From contig JAYZCG010000040.1 in assembly GCA_036338435.1 (NCBI GenBank), positions 1 through 64,000 on the forward strand: a DNA stretch of 64,000 bases. Reading direction: 5' to 3'. This DNA is from JAPYTY01 sp036338435 (GTDB lineage Bacteria; Acidobacteriota; UBA6911; RPQK01; JADFOI01). A program made the translations under genes and the position numbers. This document shows, piece after piece, positions 1 to 8,877 of the stretch. Below the pieces are notes generated by a model that saw only the letters and a program-made list of their open reading frames with translations, was not told the origin of the DNA and ran no database searches. Every line of letters starts with the position of its first letter. Position 1 is the stretch's first letter.

Positions 1-520
1 TTTTGTCGTTTTGTTCAATAATCACAGCTCCACGGTTGTTGTTTGTCATACCTATCGACAATTCTCGCATCAGAACTAAAGCGTTTTCAGATCCGGTCTC
101 ATTCGGGTAGTAGTGTTTGCGAATGTCAACCTGAACGAAGCCTGCTGTTTTGTAGAGATTAATTGCCGGACAGTTGGAAGCTCGTACTTCGAGAGAAATA
201 GAGTCAACCTGTGCCACTTCAGCTAGTTTCAGAAGGTAATTAAGTATCCTGCGTCCGAGTCCACATCGACGAACTTCAGGGCAAACGCAGAGATTGAGGA
301 TGTGTGCGCTGTCACTCTCAATGGACATAATTGCGTAGGCCTGTAGCGTACTGTTTTCTTCCAAAACTAAGCAATAATAACCGAATCGAAGGCATTCACG
401 GAATGATTGGAGGGGCCACGGGTCAGGAAAGTTCTTCTTTTCGATTTGGGCTATTTTCAAGAGGTCGGATTGTTCCATAGATCGGATATGTATAAGGTTT
501 TCCATGAGAGTAAACATCAT
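1..520 (-). CDS. rimI: Ribosomal protein S18 alanine N-acetyltransferase RimI (3' end beyond window)
   Basis: GNAT-fold acetyltransferase expected to acetylate the N-terminal alanine of ribosomal protein S18 using acetyl-CoA. 173 residues are visible and the frame is still open at base 1. Seen: the acetyl-CoA loop around residues 79-91 (VCPEVRRCGLGR), Glu111 in LEVRASN and Tyr123 in NLYKTAGF, which match the positions of the RimI catalytic Glu and Tyr, and the family-typical RKHYYPNETG near 134-143. The start at 520 is chosen for an AGGAG seven bases upstream; a second ATG follows directly. The visible part already exceeds a typical RimI of about 150 residues, so the C-terminus carries an extension. 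tsaD lies 29 kb away, so the common rimI-tsaBD grouping is not kept. Other GNAT functions are less likely. Confidence 0.85.
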   Translation of the reverse strand, partial: MMFTLMENLIHIRSMEQSDLLKIAQIEKKNFPDPWPLQSFRECLRFGYYCLVLEENSTLQAYAIMSIESDSAHILNLCVCPEVRRCGLGRRILNYLLKLAEVAQVDSISLEVRASNCPAINLYKTAGFVQVDIRKHYYPNETGSENALVLMRELSIGMTNNNRGAVIIEQNDK

Positions 521-745
521 ATGTTAACTCCTATCTCACTTGTCATGTGTAACTATCATGGTTTAGAGAGGGCAACCGCATCAGATAGGCCAAACAAACA
601 TGTTGTCAATCCGATGAACTAACTCCTATTGAACAGGCAGTTATCTGATAACCAAGAGGAGAAAATTAGATTGGAGGAATTTTAGGCAATCGTTTCGTGT
701 CTACGACGTAGGGAACACACGGTTCCGTTCAGGTTATGCACTACC

Positions 746-949
746 TCATGTAAAGCGTCCTGATCCACAGGGTGGGGATTCTTGACTTTGCGTATTTTGA
801 GCTGAGGTTCCAGAAACAGAAAAGGTTGAAAAAACTCGCTCGACTTGCACATTGTTACAGTTGGGGCAGTGAGTATCGCACGAGTTTCCAAAAACAATTC
901 TCTCAAACTTAGTTTTGCACAACTTACAGTGGTACTCAAAAATAGGCAT
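746..949 (-). CDS. FmdB-family zinc ribbon protein
   Basis: Small protein (67 residues) that opens with MPIFEYHC, the hallmark of the FmdB/CxxC_CXXC_SSSS regulatory-protein family. Two cysteine pairs, Cys8-x2-Cys11 and Cys28-x2-Cys31, would bind one zinc ion. The remainder is a Ser/Thr/Gln-rich low-complexity tail, as is usual in the family. A longer reading from base 1000 exists, but the methionine at 949 starts the conserved domain exactly. The family's molecular role is poorly known; a link to formamidase/amidase regulation is historical only. It is divergent from arfB with only some 37 bases between the preferred starts, so both promoters must overlap the other gene. Confidence 0.8.
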   Translation of the reverse strand: MPIFEYHCKLCKTKFERIVFGNSCDTHCPNCNNVQVERVFSTFSVSGTSAQNTQSQESPPCGSGRFT

Positions 950-986
950 GACCTTATTATACACTCCAAATCCAAGGGGAAGCAGA

Positions 987-1418
987 TTGGGCAGGGTCAA
1001 GATAAATCAACGGGTCTATATTCCAGAGGATGAATTGAGTTTCACCGCATCTCGAAGTAGTGGGCCAGGTGGGCAGAACATCAACAAAGTAGCAACCCGA
1101 ATCACATTGCTGTTTGACCTGGAGAACTCTCCTAGTCTTTCTCGAGTCCAAAAAACTCGTATCAAAAAGTACTTAGGTGCACGGATCAACAATCAAGGAG
1201 TTTTAAGAGTGATCTGCCAGAGCCATCGACGCCAGGCTGCAAATAGGCGAGAAGCATTGGAACGTTTTAGCTGGCTAATGGCTGATGCCCTCCTAATCCA
1301 ACGGGTTCGTAAAAAAACTAAAGTACCTAGGGCGGCTAAAAAACGGCGCCGTGAAGAGAAACAACAACGAAGTCAGCTCAAACATTCCCGATCTGGTGTG
1401 GAGGACTGGAATGAATGA
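987..1418 (+). CDS. arfB: Alternative ribosome-rescue factor ArfB (YaeJ-like peptidyl-tRNA hydrolase)
   Basis: Release-factor-like protein that hydrolyses peptidyl-tRNA on ribosomes stalled at truncated mRNA. The catalytic GGQ lies at residues 28-30 in SSGPGGQNINK, and a strongly basic C-terminal tail (about residues 110-135, rich in Arg/Lys/Gln) fits the segment that enters the empty mRNA channel. At 143 residues from the TTG at 987 it has normal ArfB length. That TTG has AAGGGGA about seven bases upstream and places about 13 residues before the IPEDEL strand, as in known members. ATG at 948 and 915 in the same frame are alternatives but would overlap the divergent zinc ribbon gene. A short RF-like protein of another subfamily is possible. 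Confidence 0.85.
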   Translation: MGRVKINQRVYIPEDELSFTASRSSGPGGQNINKVATRITLLFDLENSPSLSRVQKTRIKKYLGARINNQGVLRVICQSHRRQAANRREALERFSWLMADALLIQRVRKKTKVPRAAKKRRREEKQQRSQLKHSRSGVEDWNE

Positions 1419-1488
1419 TAGGGAAGGTACATAATAGATACTTAACAACTACTGCCAGAAGGGTGAGAAAGGGACAGGGCAGGCTAGC

Positions 1489-2082
1489 ATGGTCAACGAT
1501 CTGTTTAAGGCATTGATTTTACCTTTGAGCATTGGGATATTCCTGTCTGTGATTACAGTGGCTAGATCGGAAGCTGCTCAGGGAAGTGGAGAGTCATCGG
1601 GTAGTCCACCCATCCGATTAGATCTTGGATTTGGACAGTCTCCTCCTGGGCAGCATATACAGATTCCACTTACGTTGGCACTCCCACGAGGCACGCAAGT
1701 TGGAAGTACGACTAATGAAATTACATTCCCCTCTCAATTGCTTTCCTTTCAGGAAGTGCGAGAAGGGCTATCAGTTGAGCTTGCTGAAGCTGAGATCAAG
1801 ACTGATGTTAAACCGGATCAGGATAATCTGGATAATTTAGTGTTGACGGTAACAATTGTGGGTAGGGAGGGAGCGGCAATTCCTCGAGGGGTTTTGGCAG
1901 ATCTCATGTTTGCAATCTCTAATCAGGCCCAGATGGGAGAGACGATCGTCTTAAAAAATACTGTGAGTGCCCTGAGTGCGGGTAGTTTTCCACAACCTGT
2001 AGACTCAATTATCGGGAGTGACGGAGAAATTCTAATTGACGAAACGCCCGTGGTGTTTGCCTGCTTTTTTTATATGCATTAA
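1489..2082 (+). CDS. Secreted cohesin-like domain protein
   Basis: A 197-residue protein with an N-terminal signal peptide (hydrophobic stretch about 8-24, small residues before 30) followed by one beta-rich domain, about residues 40-185. The pattern PGQHIQIPLTLALP, a strand-rich middle, and GVLADLMFAISN then LKNTVSALSAG is what bacterial cohesin-like domains look like: a dockerin-binding type of beta sandwich. The last residues, CFFYMH, are unusual for a domain end. The next gene encodes a secreted hydrolase with dockerin/EF-hand-like calcium loops, so a cohesin-dockerin type contact is conceivable but unproven. The fold assignment is from pattern only; function unknown. Confidence 0.6.
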   Translation: MVNDLFKALILPLSIGIFLSVITVARSEAAQGSGESSGSPPIRLDLGFGQSPPGQHIQIPLTLALPRGTQVGSTTNEITFPSQLLSFQEVREGLSVELAEAEIKTDVKPDQDNLDNLVLTVTIVGREGAAIPRGVLADLMFAISNQAQMGETIVLKNTVSALSAGSFPQPVDSIIGSDGEILIDETPVVFACFFYMH

Positions 2083-2157
2083 GGGTGTTGAGCATGGTCT
2101 TGTACGGATAGTGTTCTGCGCTGTAAGTCGAAGATTGATGCATAATACAGGATAGAT

Positions 2158-3642
2158 ATGGAGAGATGCGTGCGCGTACTTTTTACGTTTATTCTAAGTT
2201 TCGGTTTTCTCCTACCGTCCCTAGAATCCCAGGATCTGAGACTACGTTTAAAAGATGAGGGAACCTTTTTTGTGGGCAATCTACCCTTCACCATGTTTGT
2301 CCAATATCGGGTGCCAGAAAACTTCAACGGACTGTCCATGGTATTGATGCACGGAGGAGGGCAGACTGGCAACAATTTCGAATCCACTCCTGACGGTAGA
2401 CCTGGATGGGTTCAGTTTTTTCTACGTAAGGGTTTCAGTGTTTACAACGTCGACTATCCTTGCATGGGTCGATCCGGTTTTGTTGCAGAATGCCCAACAA
2501 TTTCAGGAAAAAACGTGGTCGATGCAGGTGTTCAGCTACTGGATCAAATCGAGACGCCCACGGTTTTGTTAGCTTGGTCTACGTCGGGACCTTTTATAAC
2601 GGGTATGGCCAATCAACGACCTCAAAAAGTGAGAGCTTTGATTTTGGTAGAAGCGGCAGAAGTAGGCAACGCACTAGATCAACCGGTAGATACTCCGGGG
2701 TCGCCCCAACGAACTAATTTTACGGTACGTCGGGGACGCCCTGCCCCTGAAGATATCACTGCCTTTAGCACTTTTCGGCGCATTAACGAGGATGTTGGAA
2801 CAGACGGGATAGCAGACACTAACGATCTGGATGGATCTGAAGGAAATGGAATTTTGGATACTAGAGAAGATGTCAACGGGAACGGGCTTCTTGATTTTCC
2901 AGCTGCCTTCTTCACCCGTGAACCAAGTTATCCACTTCCGCCTGCCAATATACAAATGGCCAAAGGCTATACTCCCACTATGCCGGGAATCACCAATGAA
3001 CGTGGAAATTACCCAAGCTTGGGATTGTGCGACCAGGATCAAAATGGGGTAATCAGTGACACAGAAGTCTTAGGGCCCCAGGGTGATGGTTCCCATGGAT
3101 GCTGCGACATTAATTCAGATGGAGAGGTTACACGGGGAGAAATCATTGCATGCGGATCTCAGATTGACATCCAAGAACCCGTTACTTTTAGGGATACGAC
3201 GAAGGTTTTGTCAATCGTCTCGGGCACAGTTCCTCCTGACCCAGAGGGTCCTGAGGCAGATCAGCTGACATCTCTAGAAGTTGAGAGAGCTAGAGCCTAC
3301 TATGCAGAATTTCCTTTCCCCCAATACAACTTGTCCTTTGTCCCCTTTGAAAGGATTGAGAACTCACACCGATACTTTCGACGGCAGAACGTGGATGCTA
3401 CCCTGTTTTATTTGAGAGATACAATTCAGTTTCCATTCCCTCGTCGGAACCCGGTGAATAACCCTGATTCTATTGAAAACCTTGAGATGCACATTTACTC
3501 TACGAGCTTAGGTTTCCGCATTGGAAATGGGCACGCGCTGATGTGGGGAAGAGATAGCGAAGAAATTGCTGGACTTATCTATGATTGGATTGAGTCCAGA
3601 GTAATTCAGGACAAAGCGTTTAGACCTCCTCTGTCCCGGTAA
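2158..3642 (+). CDS. Secreted alpha/beta hydrolase with calcium-loop insertions
   Basis: A 494-residue protein with signal peptide (about 1-24). An alpha/beta-hydrolase core is visible: oxyanion loop HGGG at 65-68, GRPGW at 80-84, nucleophile-elbow candidate AWSTSG with Ser141, and a late histidine, His459 in GNGHA. Between core strands lie acidic glycine/asparagine loops at about 214-248 (DLDGSEGNG, DVNGNGLLD) and 292-330 (DQDQNGVISDTE, DINSDGEVTRGE). These have the D-x-D/N-x-D/N-G spacing of EF-hand, dockerin or thrombospondin type-3 calcium loops. Cys101/Cys112 and Cys291/315/316/332 suggest disulfides outside the cytoplasm. Likely an esterase or lipase-like enzyme; substrate unknown. It follows the cohesin-like gene after 75 bases, same strand. 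Confidence 0.75.
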   Translation: MERCVRVLFTFILSFGFLLPSLESQDLRLRLKDEGTFFVGNLPFTMFVQYRVPENFNGLSMVLMHGGGQTGNNFESTPDGRPGWVQFFLRKGFSVYNVDYPCMGRSGFVAECPTISGKNVVDAGVQLLDQIETPTVLLAWSTSGPFITGMANQRPQKVRALILVEAAEVGNALDQPVDTPGSPQRTNFTVRRGRPAPEDITAFSTFRRINEDVGTDGIADTNDLDGSEGNGILDTREDVNGNGLLDFPAAFFTREPSYPLPPANIQMAKGYTPTMPGITNERGNYPSLGLCDQDQNGVISDTEVLGPQGDGSHGCCDINSDGEVTRGEIIACGSQIDIQEPVTFRDTTKVLSIVSGTVPPDPEGPEADQLTSLEVERARAYYAEFPFPQYNLSFVPFERIENSHRYFRRQNVDATLFYLRDTIQFPFPRRNPVNNPDSIENLEMHIYSTSLGFRIGNGHALMWGRDSEEIAGLIYDWIESRVIQDKAFRPPLSR

Positions 3643-3785
3643 GAAATAAACAAAAGGCTGATCATGGAGCAACCGTTGTAAAATCGTGCTAACGTGATAA
3701 GAGGGAGACATCGAAAAACCTGGAGGGTATTTGTGTCATGTTGTCTTGGGCTAGTTGTAACGTGTACCATTTGTGAGTCGGAGCC

Positions 3786-4244
3786 ATGAATCATAAAATT
3801 GCCTGGTTGGCGTGCTTGGGCACACTTCTTTTAGGGTTGTTTGCGTGTAGTACGACGGGGACAAAATCTACCATTGTCTGGCAGAGCTATGATCCAGTTG
3901 TTTTGGACCGTGCTAAGCAGGAAGGGCGTCCGATCATTCTAGAGTTTTATGCTGATTGGTGTGTTCCATGCAAAGAACTCGAGCGGTTTACTTTTTCAGA
4001 TCAGAGAGTTATTAAATCAACGGAAGACTTTGTGAGATTGAGGGTGGATCTGAGCAATTACGATTCCGCAGAGTCGGTCAATATAAGACGGCAATTTAAC
4101 GTGACAGGCGTTCCTGAAATTATGTTTTTTGATTCTCAGGGCGGTGAAGTCAATGCCGCACGAGTAATCGGATTTTTAAGTGCGAATGATTTCCTTCAAC
4201 GTATTAAGAAAGCTAGATTTTCCCAGATGTGGACCGGGGTTTAA
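3786..4244 (+). CDS. Thioredoxin-like lipoprotein
   Basis: A 152-residue protein with a lipoprotein signal (hydrophobic 5-20, lipobox LFAC with Cys21), so probably anchored on the periplasmic side of a membrane. The thioredoxin fold carries FYADWCVPCK, active-site Cys59 and Cys62, followed by a helix and a cis-Pro loop TGVPEIMFF near 117. This arrangement resembles the C-terminal domain of DsbD and soluble DsbD-like reductases: a disulfide reductase or electron carrier for exported proteins. No integral-membrane electron donor is visible nearby. It ends 14 bases before the end of the convergent thrC. Confidence in fold is high, in exact role moderate. Confidence 0.8.
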   Translation: MNHKIAWLACLGTLLLGLFACSTTGTKSTIVWQSYDPVVLDRAKQEGRPIILEFYADWCVPCKELERFTFSDQRVIKSTEDFVRLRVDLSNYDSAESVNIRRQFNVTGVPEIMFFDSQGGEVNAARVIGFLSANDFLQRIKKARFSQMWTGV

Positions 4245-4258
4245 CCGGCTTTTACATT

Positions 4259-5506
4259 TCAATAAGCATTTGTTCTGTAGTCTATGTCAGGTAGTTGATC
4301 ATCTGGTTCTAGTATAGGCGGATGTGATTGAATAGTATTCGGGTACTTAAGGCCTGAGCCAGTATTAATTAGTAGCACTCGTTCTTGGAATGTAATCCAG
4401 CCTTCCTTAACCAGTTTTATGCCAGCGGAAAGGGAGGCTGCTCCTTCTGGACATACAAAAGGACCACCTTTTTGAGCTAACATATATTGGGCATCAAGAA
4501 TATCTCCATCGGATACAGCTATGGCACAGCCATTTGTTTCATTAATGGCCTCCAACACTAAAAAGTCACCGAGAGCGTGGGGAACTGTCAGTCCAAAAGC
4601 GTTTGTACATGCGTTTTCCCAGAATTGAGATTCTTTTTGCTTGTTATGCCAAGCCTTCACAATAGGGGCACATCCTGTCGATTGGACAGCCACCAGTCGG
4701 GGGAATTTCTCCCCTATCCATCCCATGTTGGAGAGTTCTTTGAGGGCTTTGTAGATGCCAATGATGCCCACACCTCCACCAGTGGGGGAGATGATCACAT
4801 CTGGAGGTTGCCAATTGAACTGTTCAAGGAGTTCCAATCCCAACGTTTTTTTCCCTTCGATGCGATAGGGTTCTTTGAGGGTTGAAACGTCATACCAGCC
4901 AAATTTTTGTACTGCCCGAGCAACGATTTTACCGGCGTCGCTAATTCTACCACTGACAAGATAGAGGAATGCCCCAGCTATTACACATTCTTTCTGGTTG
5001 ATAACAGGAGAATCGGAGGGCATCACCACTATGGCACGTATTCCAGCTCTTTGACAGTAGGTAGCCCAAGCAGCCCCTGCATTGCCGTTCGTGGGGATGG
5101 CCAGAATCTTAATACCTAGTTCTTTGGCTCGTGACACTCCCATGGCGGCTCCTCGAGCTTTAAATGTTCCGGTAGGGAGTAGTCCTTCATCTTTCATGTA
5201 AAGATGAGGTATCCCTAGTTCGCGACCGAGTTTCGTCAATGGGATCAAAGGTGTAATGGATTCTCCCAAAGAAACAAGATGTTTATTATTCTGGACAGGC
5301 AGCAATTCTTGATAACGCCATAGGGTCGCTGGCCTTGTTTCTAGAATCTTCCTATTTAGAACGCTTTTGACTTTCTTTAAATCGTAGTGAACAAGCAAGG
5401 GAGCCCCACACTTGCACACTTGTACAATTTGTTCACTATCATAAGTTAGGCAGCATTTTGGACATTCAAGATGAGTTGCGTACATGTTTGTATTTCTATC
5501 GTACAA
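4259..5506 (-). CDS. thrC: Threonine synthase (PLP-dependent)
   Basis: Fold-type II PLP enzyme, 415 residues, expected to convert O-phosphohomoserine to threonine. The N-terminus carries a zinc-ribbon-like start (CPKC 15-18, CKC 31-33) seen in many plant- and archaeal-type threonine synthases. Lysine 116 in PTGTFKARG is the probable Schiff-base residue; PTNGNAGAAWA forms the phosphate/substrate loop and SPTGGG near 241 the PLP-phosphate loop. The variant TFKARG instead of SFKDRG is seen in related threonine synthases and leaves a small chance that the substrate differs (for example a cysteate or diaminopropionate synthase). Met8 is an alternative start. Convergent with the thioredoxin-like gene. 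Confidence 0.8.
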   Translation of the reverse strand: MYDRNTNMYATHLECPKCCLTYDSEQIVQVCKCGAPLLVHYDLKKVKSVLNRKILETRPATLWRYQELLPVQNNKHLVSLGESITPLIPLTKLGRELGIPHLYMKDEGLLPTGTFKARGAAMGVSRAKELGIKILAIPTNGNAGAAWATYCQRAGIRAIVVMPSDSPVINQKECVIAGAFLYLVSGRISDAGKIVARAVQKFGWYDVSTLKEPYRIEGKKTLGLELLEQFNWQPPDVIISPTGGGVGIIGIYKALKELSNMGWIGEKFPRLVAVQSTGCAPIVKAWHNKQKESQFWENACTNAFGLTVPHALGDFLVLEAINETNGCAIAVSDGDILDAQYMLAQKGGPFVCPEGAASLSAGIKLVKEGWITFQERVLLINTGSGLKYPNTIQSHPPILEPDDQLPDIDYRTNAY

Positions 5507-5715
5507 AGTAGTTAGGAAATTATTATTCGGACTTGTTGTATTGATGGCCCATCCAACGGGTAGCTGGATGGGAAATTGTTCCTACTTCCTATGGATTAGA
5601 TTTACGGGTGTGCTTAATACCTCAATTTGGTTGATGTTCTGATTTGTTCGTTCTGGATAAGACGGGGTTTTTCTGGGAGATCAGCAATCTGTACTCCTCA
5701 TCTCCGTGGATTATA

Positions 5716-5791
5716 TGGTGGGCGGTACAGGACTTGAACCTGTGACTTCCTCCTTGTAAGGGAGGCGCTCTTCCAGCTGAGCTAACCGCCC
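5716..5791 (-). tRNA. tRNA-Val (anticodon UAC)
   Basis: Full cloverleaf of 76 nt with encoded CCA. The 5' arm GGGCGGT pairs with ACCGCCC, the D arm reads AGCTCAGCTGG-AGAGC, the anticodon stem-loop CCTCC-CTTACAA-GGAGG places UAC, and the T arm holds GGTTCAAGTCC. The surrounding intergenic sequence (5507-5715 and 5792-6032) shows no further gene I can support; a hairpin lies at 5548-5572 without a T-run. Confidence 0.97.
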
Positions 5792-6032
5792 AAAATACTT
5801 CGAGTCCAGTGCAAGAGTCTACACAAGTCTTCAGTGTGCCACTTTTGGAGATAGAGTGGTAGCATTAGAATTAATTTTCTCTATTTTGATGGATATTTCC
5901 TTAATTATTGTAGTCTATTCTATGAGTTCGCCTGTTAAAAAAAGGAGGCCCGTTGAGAGGGAGACAACCATTATTACAACTCCTAAGGAGATCAAATTGC
6001 TTTTCGTTTAGTCCTATTGATACGATTTTGTT

Positions 6033-8852
6033 ATGAGGCGGTGGTACTTCTTTCTATTTGTTCTAAGTTGTGTTGTGAGCGTAGTTGCTGAGCCACTCAC
6101 GATGGCTTCTGCGGGGGGGCAGGGTACGTCGAATGTGAGTATGGTACAAACCCGTGAAATTCAAGGCAATCTAACTCGCATCAAGTTAACAAATGGTTTG
6201 ACCGTAATTATCGAAGAACACCCTATCAGTCCCGTGGTTACGGTTTTGACATTTGTGAAGGGTGGGTACGGTAGGGAAGCCCATGTGGGTGTTAGTCATC
6301 TGCTGGAGCGTCTCTATACAAACCACAGCCAAGTGATCCAGGACATGGGAAAACTAGGGGCAGTTGTTGATGTTAGCACTGATTATTTTGGACATTCCTT
6401 CGTTTCATCAGTTCCTGCCAAAAACGTATTAAAGATTCTGGGGCATCATGCAGATTTGTTGAAGGCGCCCCGGATTGATCCCATTGGCATTAGTCAGGAA
6501 GTACAAGTTTTATTAGCACAACAACAAGACGATTGGGGAAGTTTTCCCAATATTGATGTCCCAGAGAGCCTTCATGGTTTGAGAGATCATAGTGGGAGAA
6601 TAGGGACTACACCTTACATGGAAGGTGTATCGGCAATGTTAAATACTGATTTTGCTTTGGAACAACTGAGTGACTTTCGAGAGTCTTTCTACCATCCTGG
6701 CAATAGTGTGCTGGTTGTTTCTGGAGCGGTTCGCCGCGAAACCATTCTGGAGACAGTGGTGGAACTATATGGATCGATTCAATCTGCAGCCAATGGGGTT
6801 GGTGTTTCCACCATCGACTCTTCTCAAGATACTTCTATTAGCGCCGGGTTTCAGTATCGCCATCTCCGTGGTAACACCCAGCGGACTCAAATTATTTTTT
6901 CTTATCTTTTGCCTGGTCCCCAACATGAGGATTATTTAGCCTGCGTGTTGATATCTTATCTTCTTGGCAAGGGTCGGGGAGGACTTTTAAAACAAGCCGT
7001 GTTAGGTATCGAAGGTAGTGCTCTGGATGTTCAGGTACGTTTCGAGGACACGGGTGATCAAGCTATTCTTGCATTGGTTGTAAATCCAGCACCGGGGAAG
7101 GTTGATCAAGCCGAAGTTCAGGTATTGGCGCAACTAGAGGCACTGAAGCAGAGAGGCGTGCCGACTGGCGAGTTAGATCGGGCCAAGGCTATGCTCCTAA
7201 AAGATCACTACAAAGGGTTGCAGAGTCTTGACCGGCGCGCTCGATTATTGGCTAAGCATGAGATTCTGGGACTTTATTCTGATCGGGATCTTCTGCCCAA
7301 ATTACTAACCCAAATAACCCCCCAGGACATTAACCGAGTCCTGGATCATTACCTGAAAGATTCAAACCTAGCTCTTCTGGAGTACTTTCCCGAAGATGCT
7401 GAGTCCCGACATTTTGATTCGAAAACCATTCTAGAGACCTTGCGATTGCTAGTGGGAACAGTCCTCAATGACGCAGTGGGGGTTTTGGATAGCATACATG
7501 TCACTAGTAATGAGTCAACGTTTGAGCTCCCAGAGTTTACGACTAGCTATAGTACCCAGAAGCTCAAATACACTTCTGTCTTGCGAGGTCCGAAAATCTA
7601 CTTTCACGAGGAGCATTTCATTCCTCTGGTTAATCTCGGGTTCTTCTATTTTGGAGGGCGTATTAACGAAACTTCCCAAAATGCAGGAATCACACAACTT
7701 TTGTTGTTGTCCTTGTTGCACCATGCTATCTCGGATAAACAATCAGCAACATTCTCCCAGTTGGAACGCTTGGGAGCAGAAGTAGAGATCGTAAACGAAC
7801 TTGATTTTTTTGGTTTTCAAACCACCGTGGTATCCACCCATCTGGAGCAGGTTTTTGGGATTCTTCTTGATTGGTCTCGTCTTACCGATCTGCAAGAGGA
7901 AGATTTAGAGTTGGCCCGACGGGAAGTTTTAGTGCTGCAGGCGCAGGAGAGCACAAATGCTCTAGAGATGTCTTTGCAAGCAGCTTATAAGGAGGTCTTC
8001 GGAGGATATGCCTACGGATTGCCCCGGTCTGGGACTCCAAAGACTGCACATCAGATAACCCTCAAGGACCTAGAGCATTGGAGAAGCAGACACATTCATG
8101 AGATTCACCCCCTGATCGTAGTTCAGGGAGATGTTGAGGGAACCTCTTTTTTGAGTAATTTTGTCTCCAAGTTGAGCGATGCAGATTACAGTAGCAGGGA
8201 ACCGGTGAAAAAACTGTTCACCGAACCAGAGAAGGAATACGAGTCTTACGTTGATCGTTTGGGGAAGGGACTCCAGGGACAATTTATAATGGGCTTTAAA
8301 GGACCGGCAATTGGAACTAAGGAGAATGCGGCCTTAGATGTTTTGGAGGTGGGCTTGCTAGGTCCAACTGGAGATCTTTCCAGATCGCTTCGTAATCAGG
8401 GGTGGGTCGGTGATTTAGAGATGTTCCGGGAAGTTGGTCTCAACGGAGGATCCATCTTGATTTGTCTGGGGGATATAGGGAAAAATAGTGAAGCAGTCCA
8501 GGACATATTATTTGCCCAACTTACCAAGTGGGGTAGTGTTCCTCTCCGGGAGCAGGAGTTTTTACGGGCTGTCGTGGGAGCCATTACACACTTTCACATA
8601 CATCGGCAGTTCGGGGACAAGTACCTGATCCAGCTAGTTCGCCATATGGCTGCAGGACAGGGAGTGGATTTCTGGAATCGGTATCTTATGATTCTTCGAA
8701 ATCTGCGTCGTGAGGATGTAGTGTCGATGGCTAGAAAATTTCTAGGGGCAGAGGAGAGAGTTGAAGGAAGACAGAAGCTACAAGACGGTAGTCGAAACTA
8801 TGAAGAGAAGAGACCAGTTATACAGGCTCCAAGCCTTCATCGTGCCCGGTGA
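6033..8852 (+). CDS. M16-family (insulinase/pitrilysin-like) protein with degenerate zinc site
   Basis: A 939-residue exported protein (signal peptide about 1-20) built as two M16 halves, each with two sub-domains. The first half has the typical NGLTVIIEEHP start and YHPGNSVLVVSG, and the second half restarts near 520 (LKYTSVLRGPKIYFHEE). In the place of the zinc motif H-x-x-E-H the protein has H89-L-L-E92-R93, so the second histidine is arginine. About 70 residues on, where the third ligand Glu is expected, the aligned residue is Gln163 (VLLAQQQ). The second half has no H-x-x-E-H either. By sequence it should be unable to bind catalytic zinc and is probably a non-peptidase partner or scaffold. 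No active M16 gene lies next to it. The Shine-Dalgarno is weak. Confidence 0.85.
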   Translation: MRRWYFFLFVLSCVVSVVAEPLTMASAGGQGTSNVSMVQTREIQGNLTRIKLTNGLTVIIEEHPISPVVTVLTFVKGGYGREAHVGVSHLLERLYTNHSQVIQDMGKLGAVVDVSTDYFGHSFVSSVPAKNVLKILGHHADLLKAPRIDPIGISQEVQVLLAQQQDDWGSFPNIDVPESLHGLRDHSGRIGTTPYMEGVSAMLNTDFALEQLSDFRESFYHPGNSVLVVSGAVRRETILETVVELYGSIQSAANGVGVSTIDSSQDTSISAGFQYRHLRGNTQRTQIIFSYLLPGPQHEDYLACVLISYLLGKGRGGLLKQAVLGIEGSALDVQVRFEDTGDQAILALVVNPAPGKVDQAEVQVLAQLEALKQRGVPTGELDRAKAMLLKDHYKGLQSLDRRARLLAKHEILGLYSDRDLLPKLLTQITPQDINRVLDHYLKDSNLALLEYFPEDAESRHFDSKTILETLRLLVGTVLNDAVGVLDSIHVTSNESTFELPEFTTSYSTQKLKYTSVLRGPKIYFHEEHFIPLVNLGFFYFGGRINETSQNAGITQLLLLSLLHHAISDKQSATFSQLERLGAEVEIVNELDFFGFQTTVVSTHLEQVFGILLDWSRLTDLQEEDLELARREVLVLQAQESTNALEMSLQAAYKEVFGGYAYGLPRSGTPKTAHQITLKDLEHWRSRHIHEIHPLIVVQGDVEGTSFLSNFVSKLSDADYSSREPVKKLFTEPEKEYESYVDRLGKGLQGQFIMGFKGPAIGTKENAALDVLEVGLLGPTGDLSRSLRNQGWVGDLEMFREVGLNGGSILICLGDIGKNSEAVQDILFAQLTKWGSVPLREQEFLRAVVGAITHFHIHRQFGDKYLIQLVRHMAAGQGVDFWNRYLMILRNLRREDVVSMARKFLGAEERVEGRQKLQDGSRNYEEKRPVIQAPSLHRAR

Positions 8853-8877
8853 TAAGAGGTGAGAGTAAAGTAATCTG

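Noticed and set aside
4228..4258. CCGG repeats between the convergent thioredoxin-like gene and thrC as a terminator
   Set aside because: Four-base arms only and no proper T-run.
5548..5572. Hairpin CCCATCCA...TGGATGGG between tRNA-Val and thrC
   Set aside because: Stem of eight pairs but loop of nine and no T-run on either strand; not a convincing terminator or regulator.
5889..6011. 40-codon plus-strand frame before the M16-like gene
   Set aside because: No ribosome site, no recognisable pattern; probably chance in the intergenic region.
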